A stretch of 8,915 nt of DNA, taken from assembly GCA_027080405.1 (NCBI GenBank), contig JALWSL010000063.1, forward strand, positions 1 to 8,915, read 5' to 3'. How positions within the stretch are numbered: position 1 is the first letter of the stretch; each line of letters begins with the position of its first letter. The translations under genes were made by a program, and so were the position numbers. The notes below the pieces were generated by a model that had not been told where the DNA came from, did no database searches, and saw nothing but the letters and a program-made list of their open reading frames with translations. Positions 1-6,924 of the stretch are shown piece after piece. The stretch is from Planctomycetaceae bacterium (GTDB taxonomy: Bacteria > Planctomycetota > Planctomycetia > Planctomycetales > Planctomycetaceae).

Positions 1-2
1 CC

Positions 3-1394
3 GGGATTTATCTGGAGCGCATCGAACAGGCGGATTCGCAGCTTCATTCCTATTTGTCGGTGACTCCGGAGACTGCAAATGCCCAAGCTGATCTGTCGGA
101 TGCGCAGCTTGGCGAAAAGAAGCCAGAAGCCCCCCCAGCCCCGTTATTGGGAGTGCCGATTGCGATCAAGGATAACATCTGCACGGTCGATTCGAAGACG
201 ACCTGTGCGTCGAAAATTCTGGAGAATTACACTTCGCCCTATTCGGCAACGGTTGTTGAAAAACTGCGTAACGCGGGGGCAGTGTTGTTGGGGAAGGTGA
301 ATCTTGACGAGTTCGCGATGGGCTCCTCGACGGAAAATTCGGCTTTTGGTGTCACCTCGAATCCATGGAACAGAGAGCACGTTCCAGGTGGTTCATCCGG
401 GGGGTCGGCTGCAGCAGTCGCCGGTGGGTTGGCACCGGTGGCGTTGGGAAGCGATACAGGTGGCTCAATTCGGCAGCCGGCTGCATTTTGTGGTGTGGTC
501 GGTTTGAAGCCAACATACGGACGGGTTTCCCGCTACGGTTTGGGCGCCTTCGCCAGTTCGCTCGACCAGATTGGCCCCTTATCCCGCGATGTCTACGGAG
601 TTGCTGCGGTTTTGCAGGCAATTTCAGGCCACGATCCTCGCGACTCCACCAGTTTGTGCGAACCGGTTCCCGATTATCTGAAAACGCTGGATCAACCGCT
701 GGCAGGGCTAAGGCTCGGCTTTATTGAAGAATGGCTCGCAGAAGGGGTTGAAGATTGCGTGAAACAATCGGTGACACAATCGGTTGATCTCTTCCGGAAT
801 TTGGGAGCAGAGATTGTGCCGATCAGGCTGCCTCATTCTCCTTACTGCGTGGCGACGTATTACATCATTGCCCCTTCAGAAGCTTCCAGCAATCTTTCCC
901 GATATGATGGCGTTCATTACGGGTATCGGGCAAAAGAGTATGTTTCCCTGAACGACATGTATCGCAAAAGCAGGGGAGAGGGGTTTGGGAGCGAAGTCAA
1001 ACGTCGTATCATGCTTGGTTGTTATGCACTTTCGTCCGGCTATTACGACGCCTACTACCTGAAAGCACAAAAAGTCCGTCGACTCGTCCAGCAGGACTAT
1101 TTTGACGCATTCAAAAAGGTCGATCTATTGATCGGCCCGGTCACTCCTGCTCCAGCGTTCAAAAAGGGAGAACTGGTTGACGATCCACTTGCAATGTATC
1201 TGGCCGATATTTTCACCATCGGGGCCAATCTGGCCGGTATCCCGGCGATGTCGCTACCGTGTGGATTTTCAGAAAACGGTTTGCCGTTAGGAGTTCAACT
1301 TCTCGGACCAGCTCTCGGTGAGGAAAAACTGTTACGGGCCGCCCGCATGTTCGAGCTGGAAAAACCGTGGCACGATAAAGTCCCCGCGATTTAA
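3..1394 (+). CDS. gatA: Glutamyl/aspartyl-tRNA amidotransferase subunit A, 5' end outside window
   Basis: GatA is the amidase subunit of the cytoplasmic GatCAB complex. It releases ammonia from glutamine so that mischarged Glu-tRNA(Gln) or Asp-tRNA(Asn) can be amidated. The frame is open to the window edge, and the codons before position 54 read GIYLERIEQADSQLHSYL, typical GatA N-terminal sequence, so the TTG at 54 is an internal Leu and only a short N-terminus is missing. Counting from codon 54, the amidase-signature triad is intact: Lys39 in GVPIAIKDN, the cis-Ser114 in PGGSSGGS, and nucleophile Ser138 in SDTGGSIRQPAAFCG. The C-terminal GIPAMSLPCGF and GLPLGVQLLG motifs are also present. 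A short Pro/Lys-rich segment (EKKPEAPPAP) sits just before the catalytic Lys. The gene converges on the next one with a 28-bp gap and no clear terminator. The family call is very secure; GatB and GatC are not in view. Confidence 0.97.
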   Translation, partial: GIYLERIEQADSQLHSYLSVTPETANAQADLSDAQLGEKKPEAPPAPLLGVPIAIKDNICTVDSKTTCASKILENYTSPYSATVVEKLRNAGAVLLGKVNLDEFAMGSSTENSAFGVTSNPWNREHVPGGSSGGSAAAVAGGLAPVALGSDTGGSIRQPAAFCGVVGLKPTYGRVSRYGLGAFASSLDQIGPLSRDVYGVAAVLQAISGHDPRDSTSLCEPVPDYLKTLDQPLAGLRLGFIEEWLAEGVEDCVKQSVTQSVDLFRNLGAEIVPIRLPHSPYCVATYYIIAPSEASSNLSRYDGVHYGYRAKEYVSLNDMYRKSRGEGFGSEVKRRIMLGCYALSSGYYDAYYLKAQKVRRLVQQDYFDAFKKVDLLIGPVTPAPAFKKGELVDDPLAMYLADIFTIGANLAGIPAMSLPCGFSENGLPLGVQLLGPALGEEKLLRAARMFELEKPWHDKVPAI

Positions 1395-1422
1395 TCACCA
1401 GAGAGCCCCTGACCCGCCCGGT

Positions 1423-3039
1423 TTACTCCTTCAGTTTCCAGACGAGGTACTTGAGTGTTGACGGGTGTGACACATCGGGGGCGCCCGGGTAGACCAATTC
1501 GCAGCTGACACCGACTTCCCGGCAACGTTCCTGCAATTTCACCCCAAAATTGGAAGTGTGGGTCGGATCTTTCTGCGGTTCGCCGATCGCTGGAGGTGTC
1601 GAGTAAACAAGATGCACCGGAGGATCGTCATCGGAAACCAGTGCATAGGGCGAATACTCCGCGATCCACGGAAGAATGGTATCCCGCTTGGCAAGAAACT
1701 CCTCGAATTGGGAGAGCTTTTTCGCTCTATTTCCCTTGAAACCAAACGCATGTCCTCCGTAGCGGCTGTTCGGAGTCCATTGTTTCATTTGTAATGGATC
1801 GAGCGTGGTCTGCGCGTTGATCACAGCTGCGCACCATAATCGCGTCGATTCCTTTGCAACAGGATCGTCCTGGGCACTTTGCGGGTCGGCCATGTCGGGG
1901 TGAAAGGCAAGCCACAAGCTCGTACAGGCTCCCGCGGAACTTCCTGATGCGGCAATTCGTTCCTTGTCGATATTCCATTGATCTGCCTTGCTTCGAACGA
2001 ATTGAAGGGCTCGGGCGGCGTCATGGAGGGGAGCTTTGACGGGGGGAACAACACCGTCTTCTGTCGCCTCGGAAATAAAACGGTACTCGACAGAAGCGAC
2101 TGAAATACCTTCGTTCAAGAGTTCCGGCAGCATATGAGTCAATCCACTCAATCTTCCGCCTGCTTGCCAACCTCCGCCGTGGATGAATAGCAGCAGAGGC
2201 GTTGGTTGATCCGATTCAGCCTTCCAGAAATGGAGAAGTTGTTTCGGATGCGGGCCGTAGGAGACATTGTATTCTGTTGGATTGGGCAGCATCGGGTGGG
2301 CCGCCAGATACTTTTTTCCTTCCGCTTCGCTGATTTCCCGGACGAAGATATTCCGCCAACGGATTTCACCGCCATGCGTCTGCAGGAGGATCGGTCCTTT
2401 GGCAGGCAGTGGCTTGTCGCGGTCATAGTAGTTTTCCATAATCGCGCCATGTACGACCGGGCGGCCATTCAACCAAACCCAGGTTCGGGCGCCAATTTGG
2501 TAGATACGAAAACTGTTCCACTGACCAAACGGTTTGTCCGCCCGTCTGGCTGGGTCACGCCCGAGAACCGTCGGCGTGTTGTTGAATAAACCGCCTGATC
2601 CAAGATACGGTCTGCGGGTGGGGCGTTTCGGGTCGTATTTCTGATGCCAATCCCAAATTTGAACCTGCGGGGCACCACGCAGGTAAATGCCGCTATCGGC
2701 ACCCGGAACCGTTTTGTACTCCAAGCGTAATTCGATATTGCCAAATTCTTCATCTGTCGTTGCGTATGGGCCATGGCCATCATTGACCAATTCGCCATTT
2801 TCCACAGTCCAGTGATTGGGAAAATCAGCACGCTGTTGCTCAAGAACCGATTTTCGCTTTTCACCGGTTAATTTTGCGACAGCATGTGGATTCATCCCGT
2901 GCCAGCCAGTCAGATCTTTTCCATTGAAGATGGCCCGAAAACCTTTCGGCGGCTGCGGATCAGCTGCCTGGCTGTTTGGCAACGAGATCAGAAAAGTGAC
3001 AGCGATAATTCGGGCGAGAAGAGCCATGAATTTTTTCAT
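1423..3039 (-). CDS. Secreted fusion: DUF1080 (3-keto-disaccharide hydrolase) domain plus alpha/beta hydrolase (esterase-like)
   Basis: This 538-residue protein has two enzyme-like domains. Residues 1-25 (MKKFMALLARIIAVTFL..., ending SQA) look like a Sec signal peptide, which favours the ATG at 3039, with GGAA 7 bases upstream. The frame extends to an ATG at 3162, but that adds 41 residues before the signal peptide and has no ribosome site. Residues about 30-237 match DUF1080: FNGKDLTGWHG, TDEEFGNIELRLEYKT, DSGIYLRGAPQVQIWD, GSGGLFNN and GEIRWRNIFVREI. Residues about 255-538 are an alpha/beta hydrolase of the Aes/BD-FAE type, with oxyanion motif HGGGW (287-291), nucleophile elbow GSSAG (Ser368) and probable catalytic His525; Asp491 is a plausible acid. 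DUF1080 proteins are known to cleave 3-keto-glycosides or bind sugars; the second domain suggests deacylation of carbohydrate esters. Substrate is unknown. The two-domain reading is secure; the role is inference. Confidence 0.9.
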   Translation of the reverse strand: MKKFMALLARIIAVTFLISLPNSQAADPQPPKGFRAIFNGKDLTGWHGMNPHAVAKLTGEKRKSVLEQQRADFPNHWTVENGELVNDGHGPYATTDEEFGNIELRLEYKTVPGADSGIYLRGAPQVQIWDWHQKYDPKRPTRRPYLGSGGLFNNTPTVLGRDPARRADKPFGQWNSFRIYQIGARTWVWLNGRPVVHGAIMENYYDRDKPLPAKGPILLQTHGGEIRWRNIFVREISEAEGKKYLAAHPMLPNPTEYNVSYGPHPKQLLHFWKAESDQPTPLLLFIHGGGWQAGGRLSGLTHMLPELLNEGISVASVEYRFISEATEDGVVPPVKAPLHDAARALQFVRSKADQWNIDKERIAASGSSAGACTSLWLAFHPDMADPQSAQDDPVAKESTRLWCAAVINAQTTLDPLQMKQWTPNSRYGGHAFGFKGNRAKKLSQFEEFLAKRDTILPWIAEYSPYALVSDDDPPVHLVYSTPPAIGEPQKDPTHTSNFGVKLQERCREVGVSCELVYPGAPDVSHPSTLKYLVWKLKE

Positions 3040-3187
3040 TGTATTTCCAACGTATTTCCTGCGAAAAATGATGAGAACTCGGAAATAGTCCGTTCGTTTT
3101 GAAAAGTCTGTTTCGATAAGTTTGTGACGGCAATTTCGTAAAGACAGACTGGCGACTGACATTAATAAAAAAGCAATTCCAATATCA

Positions 3188-3229
3188 GCCTGTCAGCTTC
3201 AGTTGGAAGTCATTGAAGCAGGGACAGGC
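3188..3229. repeat. Two-tier inverted repeat (hairpin) between RsbW-like and DUF1080 genes
   Basis: Outer arms GCCTGTC (3188-3194) and GACAGGC (3223-3229) pair over 7 bp. Inner arms GCTTCA (3196-3201) and TGAAGC (3214-3219) pair over 6 bp around a 12-base loop, with a 1 by 3 base internal loop between the tiers. It lies 91 bp beyond the stop of the RsbW-like gene and about 150 bp before the DUF1080 start, both on the minus strand. A run of six T on the minus strand begins about 15 bases after the hairpin, which is too far for a classic intrinsic terminator. It could be an imperfect terminator, an mRNA processing site or a protein-binding site. The structure is directly visible; its role is unproven. 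Confidence 0.4.
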
Positions 3230-3319
3230 CAATAGCATCTCGCCATCCCGACGTTTTCAGATCAACACCGCCTGCACACTGCACACACCAAAACCCGGCA
3301 GCAGACTGCAGTGGTCTCT

Positions 3320-3781
3320 CTATTCGCTTCCCTGATTTTTTTCGATGGTGAGGATCGTCCCTCTTTCTGAATACTCGATCAAGTCCATAAACGCCTTCAT
3401 CAGCATGATACCGCGACCACAGGGACGTTCGAGATTTTCCAGAGCGGTCGGGTCGGGAACATCGCAGGGGTCGAAACCGGGGCCTTCATCTTTGATGACA
3501 ACCCGGATCTTCTCTGGACTGATCGCCCATTGGATGCGAACAACCTTGTTCTGATCCATCCGGTTGCCATGTTTGATCGCGTTGATGATTCCTTCTTCCA
3601 GCGCCAGACGTGTACTGAAGATGTCACGTTCAGTAAAGTTGTATTTTTCCATCAGCGCAATGATCCGCTCCTGGACTTCCTGCCCTTTGGCAGTGTCGCT
3701 CGGAATTGTTTCATCGAACAGTTCGTCGAAATCTTCGGCTGAAATCATTGTTGCCCGAGTTGATTCTGGCTTGTCTGGCAT
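3320..3781 (-). CDS. RsbW/SpoIIAB-like ATP-binding anti-sigma factor or serine kinase
   Basis: This 153-residue protein has the GHKL-type (HATPase_c_2) fold of anti-sigma serine kinases, close to the usual length. The N box is LALEEGIINAIKHGN (about 59-73, with Glu62/Glu63 and Asn67). The G1 box is DEGPGFDP (98-105), and the glycine-rich lid is GRGIMLMKAF (122-131). In known systems such a protein binds a sigma factor and phosphorylates an STAS antagonist; the STAS gene lies just upstream on the same strand, 175 bp away. The first 35 residues before the domain are acidic. The ATG at 3781 has no clear ribosome site, and an ATG at 3748 (residue 12) is an alternative with an equally weak one. 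No sigma factor or PP2C phosphatase gene is visible, so its target could equally be a two-component or secondary signalling partner. The family is secure; the exact partner is not known. Confidence 0.9.
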   Translation of the reverse strand: MPDKPESTRATMISAEDFDELFDETIPSDTAKGQEVQERIIALMEKYNFTERDIFSTRLALEEGIINAIKHGNRMDQNKVVRIQWAISPEKIRVVIKDEGPGFDPCDVPDPTALENLERPCGRGIMLMKAFMDLIEYSERGTILTIEKNQGSE

Positions 3782-3956
3782 AGAAAGAAATTACCGTCCG
3801 GCCCGCTGTCTGGTTGCAAATTCCCACATCGATGCAGAACAATTACTCTGCTTTTATACAGAACACCAAATTTTGGAAAGGGCTCTCGCCGCCTGCAGTC
3901 CCAAACTGCGTTGCAAGGGCCTGAATTTATCAACGCAAACCGAGACGGAAACAGCT

Positions 3957-4310
3957 TCAAAAACCTTGCAGGGCATCTTCCTGCGCATCTTTGATATCAA
4001 ACAGTTTATTCAATTTGGTGATCGCAAACACTTCATAAATATCGGGGCGAATTGAGCAGAGACGCAATTTCCCCGAATTGGCCTTCACCTTCTTATCCAT
4101 CGTGATCAATTTTCCCAGTGCTGCACTGGAAAGGTACTCCACATTTGAAAAATCCAGTATTATCCGCTTACGGCCATCTTCTTCCACAAGCGCGAACAAC
4201 TGACTCCCAATTTGCTGAATGTTATTTTCATCCAAAATCTTCTTATCCACAAAAGTGGCAATGGTGACATCACCGACCTCTTCCACGTCAATACGTCGGC
4301 CCGCAGCCAT
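3957..4310 (-). CDS. STAS-domain anti-anti-sigma factor (RsbV/SpoIIAA-like)
   Basis: This 117-residue protein is a single STAS domain, the usual size for RsbV/SpoIIAA. After the first strand (VTIATFVDKKILDENN, 15-30) comes the signature RIILDFSNVEYLSSAALGKL (49-68). Aligned by eye with the DSSGLG motif of SpoIIAA, Ser62 takes the place of the phosphorylated serine, while Ser61 replaces the usual Asp and Ala64 the usual Gly. In known systems the unphosphorylated form captures the kinase and frees its target; here the kinase is probably the next gene downstream. The start ATG at 4310 is supported by GAGG 7 bases upstream. The gene is preceded by a non-coding stretch of about 490 bp. No kinase or transporter domain is fused to it. 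The family call is strong; assignment to a particular stress response would be a guess. Confidence 0.92.
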   Translation of the reverse strand: MAAGRRIDVEEVGDVTIATFVDKKILDENNIQQIGSQLFALVEEDGRKRIILDFSNVEYLSSAALGKLITMDKKVKANSGKLRLCSIRPDIYEVFAITKLNKLFDIKDAQEDALQGF

Positions 4311-4797
4311 ATTTCTACCTCAATTTCTCTAAAAGACTAACCACGCACTTTTTCAGGCATGAAATGATCGTGAAATACGAGTCTGCACGAATTCATTTCG
4401 CACAACACTCCCAACCGTGACAATGTCTACTTTACACGCCTCAGTCAATCAAGTGTACAAATGGTATCTCTTTCCTGTTTCGTGATCGAAGCACCCTCCC
4501 TGTCTTAATCAGGAACAACCTCCCGAACGGGAATCTCGAATTGCACAAAACCGACCGAGTGAAAAGCTCGTTTCTTTTCAATCTGCCAAAACATCGCTTT
4601 GAATAAAGCCGCATTTATCGGTTACTCTATCTTGAACGACATGTCGTAGAATGTCAACCAGTTCGCCAAAAACCGTTGCCGGGATCGAGGAACCGAAGTG
4701 AAAAGGCGATGTAATCGAAAATCTTTGTCAAACTCTCCTGATTTCCCGGGAGTCGCCGCGTTTGATAAAAAAATGGAATGGCCCGGTGACATCCCGT
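4311..4797. other. 487-bp non-coding region, probable long leader of the STAS gene
   Basis: I see no gene, tRNA or known RNA family here on either strand; the short frames have no ribosome sites or recognisable products. Read on the minus strand towards the STAS gene, it holds a candidate promoter near 4629-4657 and an imperfect dyad at 4361-4399. The dyad has outer arms GAAATG (4361-4366) and CATTTC (4394-4399), inner arms TCGTG (4368-4372) and CACGA (4386-4390), and small bulges. The dyad would fall in the untranslated leader, about 50-90 bases before the start codon. TCCCGAACGGGA at 4521-4532 is a short palindrome-like element with no assigned role. No convincing terminator for the App1-like gene ending at 4798 was found. 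Confidence 0.5.
4629..4657 (-). promoter_or_regulatory. Candidate sigma70-type promoter with 12-bp palindrome in the spacer
   Basis: On the minus strand a perfect TTGACA (4657-4652) is followed, after 17 bp, by CAAGAT (4634-4629), a poor match to TATAAT. The spacer contains the perfect palindrome ACGACATGTCGT (4636-4647), placed where a repressor could bind. If real, the transcript would start near 4622 and carry a leader of about 310 bases before the STAS start codon. Any 12-bp palindrome is expected about twice by chance in a window this size, so only its placement is suggestive. Confidence 0.25.
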
Positions 4798-5847
4798 TTA
4801 CTTCTCTCGGCCAGTCCCCTCCAGCAGTTTGGGAAGGACATCATCCTGCAGACTTCCGGCGTGTTCAAATAGATGCCAACGGTTAGCGGGAACCTGATGG
4901 AACGCGCGCTGATAGCGAGTGAGGCTGGAAGATTCTCCTTTTGTGTTTCGAATACAAATCCCGGCAATCTGCTCGGGGTGCTTCCGATATATTTTTCCGT
5001 ACATCTCCGGATCACTCTCACCAGAATCGCCAAAGAGCAAAAATCGACGTTCGGGATAGTGTGCAAGCAGCGATTCAATGACCTTGCGTTTTTTTTTGTA
5101 TGTCGGAAATATCTTTTTCAGAAATGTAATATCCTTTAGCTCAAATTTGCGGAGGTGGATTGAGCCTTCTGGAAAATGATGGTTCGACAGAAATCTGGAG
5201 ATGGGATGATACAACTGCCAGGGGGTTGCCGAGATATAATGGAATGAAGTCTCCGGCGTTGCCAATTCGGTAAACAGGTCAGCCATTCCCTCGATTGACT
5301 GATACGGGCGGAGGAAGGAATTTCGCAGCATCTCCTGTTTATTGTCGACATTGGTGAACTTGATCGTATCGTCGATGTCGGAAACAACAGAGAGCCCGCG
5401 ATCGCCAACCAGGTGGATATCGCCACAAACCTGCCGGGTGTCATTTTCCCGGCGGGCATTGATTGTCGTCTTGAGTGACCCGTGTGCGGTGCGGCTTGTT
5501 GAATCCGAACCATCTTCCAGTTGCAAGTCCAGGATCCCACGGAAGTGGCCGTTACCTTTACTTTTCTGAAAGATAAATGAACCTTGAGGGTGTGATATCT
5601 CGATCGAAACTTTCTTGCGGCTTTTAACGACAAAACCCCAGGATCGTTCCCGGAAATAGGGAGGATCTTCAACATCGCGCGGCAACTTCAAAGCCCGACG
5701 CAATATCCCCGCCGTTGCCCGCTGGAAATCAGTTTCGTGCTCCGCATCGAAACACCAACCGTGGACATTCGCAATCCACGAGTTTAGCTCTCCGTCGCGG
5801 TAGGCAACGCTTGGAAAAAGAACAAGATGATTTCCGTCCTCAAACAC
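4798..5847 (-). CDS. App1-like phosphatidate phosphatase catalytic-domain protein (DUF2183)
   Basis: The C-terminal two thirds match the App1 catalytic domain, a HAD-type phosphatase named after yeast actin-patch protein App1, which dephosphorylates phosphatidate to diacylglycerol. Numbering from the GTG at 5847 (349 residues): motif I is SDIDDTIKFTNV with Asp157, Asp159 and Thr161, motif II is YISATPW (Ser206), a Lys-rich stretch KKKRK (251-255) can supply the motif III lysine, and motif IV is GDSGESD (Asp274, Asp279). All catalytic elements are present. Residues 1-150 form a beta-rich N-terminal region typical of bacterial homologues, starting near NHLVLFPSVAYRDG. No signal peptide or membrane segment is seen. 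The frame is open to a TTG at 5952 with no ribosome site and an in-frame stop just upstream; the GTG at 5847 has AGGAG 5 bases before it and is preferred. The bacterial substrate is unproven; lipid or other phosphoester are possible. Confidence 0.87.
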   Translation of the reverse strand: MFEDGNHLVLFPSVAYRDGELNSWIANVHGWCFDAEHETDFQRATAGILRRALKLPRDVEDPPYFRERSWGFVVKSRKKVSIEISHPQGSFIFQKSKGNGHFRGILDLQLEDGSDSTSRTAHGSLKTTINARRENDTRQVCGDIHLVGDRGLSVVSDIDDTIKFTNVDNKQEMLRNSFLRPYQSIEGMADLFTELATPETSFHYISATPWQLYHPISRFLSNHHFPEGSIHLRKFELKDITFLKKIFPTYKKKRKVIESLLAHYPERRFLLFGDSGESDPEMYGKIYRKHPEQIAGICIRNTKGESSSLTRYQRAFHQVPANRWHLFEHAGSLQDDVLPKLLEGTGREK

Positions 5848-5936
5848 CGCAACTCCTGATGCAGGGGAGATCTTCTCAATGCACGCAAGACGCCCGGAAA
5901 CCGGTTGCGCCTTCCGTATTATTAACGGTAAAAGTA

Positions 5937-5951
5937 TGCGAACGGCTCGCA
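5937..5951 (-). terminator. Weak terminator-like hairpin after the isomerase gene
   Basis: TGCGA and TCGCA arms pair over 5 bp around a 5-base loop. On the minus strand the hairpin is followed by TACTTTT. It lies about 70 bases beyond the isomerase stop and about 90 bases before the preferred App1-like start. The stem is short and the T-run interrupted, so this is only a possible terminator. Confidence 0.18.
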
Positions 5952-6021
5952 AATTTTAGAAAATATCAGTTTGCCTACGGCTATCAGAACGAACCAGCCG
6001 CGATGGGGAATCGAAAAGACG

Positions 6022-6924
6022 CTACACATCACACAGGGCAACTGCTTCCTGTAAACCGGTCAGCGCGTCTCGTGTCGGAATGTACTCCTGACCGACAAAC
6101 CCCTGGTATTTCACTTCGAGAAGGGCTCGCATGATCGCCGGATAGCTGATCTCCTGATTCTCGTCCAATTCACCTCGACCGGGATTCCCCGCAGTATGAA
6201 TGTGCCCGATATAGTCGTGGTGCTGTCTGATCCGTCGAATCACATCGCCATCCATTATTTGCACATGATAAATATCAAACAGCAATTTCATGCGCGGTGA
6301 ACCAACCCGCTTGATGATATCGATACAGTATTCGGTGTGGTTCCCCTGATAACCGGGATGCCCTTTCATCGGATGCGAATGATCCCGTGTATTCAGCATT
6401 TCCAGACAGAGATTCACCTTCTTTTTTTCAGCCAGCGGCATCAATTCCTTGAAAAATCTGACACAGTTGTCGGCTCCCTGTTCGTTGGAAATCCCGTCAG
6501 CCATTCCGGTGAAGGTAATGACGGAAGGACAGCCAAAATCGGCAGCTTGATTGATGCGCGTGGTCAGTTTTTCTCGCACTGCATCCCAATTTGCAGGGTT
6601 GTTCGGGCCGATCCGAAAAGGATGACTCCCCGAAATGGCACAGGTCAAACCATGTTTTTTGAGCACAGGCCAATGCTTCGGATCGATCAATTCGATACTG
6701 GGAATTCCCAGCTTGACAGCCAGTTTGGCCATCTCTTCAACTGGCCAGTATTTTTTGTAGCACCAATGAACGAGAGATTGTCTGATTCGCCCCTTCCGTT
6801 TGGAGATCGCGACTTTTTCGCCAGCTCCCTGAATGTTTTTCACGCCGAGCAGTCCGGCAGAAGCCGCTATCGCCCCTTGCATCAAAAGTCGGCGAGTCGA
6901 ATGGGATGTAGATTCGGAATTCAT
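6022..6924 (-). CDS. Tat-exported hydroxypyruvate isomerase-like TIM-barrel sugar isomerase/epimerase
   Basis: This 300-residue protein belongs to the xylose isomerase-like (AP endonuclease 2) TIM-barrel superfamily, nearest by motif to hydroxypyruvate isomerase (Hyi/OtnI type). Residues 1-34 carry a twin-arginine signal (STRRLLMQG, then AIAASAGLLGV), so the folded protein probably leaves the cytoplasm. Core motifs are NLCLEMLNTRDHSHPMKGHP (171-190), LLFDIYHVQIMDGD (214-227), IGHIHTAGNPGRGELD (239-254) and GQEYIPT (278-284). Glu175, Asp217, His243 and Glu280 match the metal-binding and catalytic positions of the family. The ATG at 6924 is chosen because GGAGAG lies just upstream and the Tat motif follows; a TTG at 6954 is in frame but less likely. 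It is transcribed divergently from the threonine aldolase. Planctomycetes hold many paralogues of this type, so hydroxypyruvate is not certain as substrate; a keto-sugar isomerase or epimerase is equally possible. Confidence 0.88.
   Translation of the reverse strand: MNSESTSHSTRRLLMQGAIAASAGLLGVKNIQGAGEKVAISKRKGRIRQSLVHWCYKKYWPVEEMAKLAVKLGIPSIELIDPKHWPVLKKHGLTCAISGSHPFRIGPNNPANWDAVREKLTTRINQAADFGCPSVITFTGMADGISNEQGADNCVRFFKELMPLAEKKKVNLCLEMLNTRDHSHPMKGHPGYQGNHTEYCIDIIKRVGSPRMKLLFDIYHVQIMDGDVIRRIRQHHDYIGHIHTAGNPGRGELDENQEISYPAIMRALLEVKYQGFVGQEYIPTRDALTGLQEAVALCDV

Noticed and set aside
365..727. 120-codon plus-strand frame inside gatA
   Set aside because: Arg/Ser-rich shadow frame fully inside a certain gene.
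2206..2589. 127-codon frame antisense to the DUF1080 fusion
   Set aside because: It mirrors conserved coding sequence on the other strand and has no domain or start signal.
3040..3162. N-terminal extension of the DUF1080 fusion to an ATG at 3162
   Set aside because: It would put 41 charged residues ahead of a good signal peptide, and there is no ribosome site at 3162.
3834..3851. GCAGA/TCTGC hairpin followed by TTTTATA on the plus strand
   Set aside because: Only 5 bp, and no plus-strand gene ends nearby.
3907..3937. 7-bp stem with a 17-base loop after the STAS gene as a terminator
   Set aside because: There is no T-run on either strand, and about a dozen such stems are expected by chance in a window this size.
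3745..3960. Open frame on the minus strand (71 codons, TTG start overlapping the STAS stop) bridging the STAS and RsbW-like genes
   Set aside because: It has no ribosome site, an unremarkable composition without a recognisable domain, and ends inside the RsbW-like gene in another frame.
4698..4886. Small plus-strand frame in the region after the App1-like gene
   Set aside because: It overlaps the App1-like coding end and has no ribosome site or recognisable product.
5136..5675. 179-codon minus-strand frame inside the App1-like gene
   Set aside because: Alternative frame of a gene with intact catalytic motifs; composition is Ser/Arg-rich as in shadow frames.
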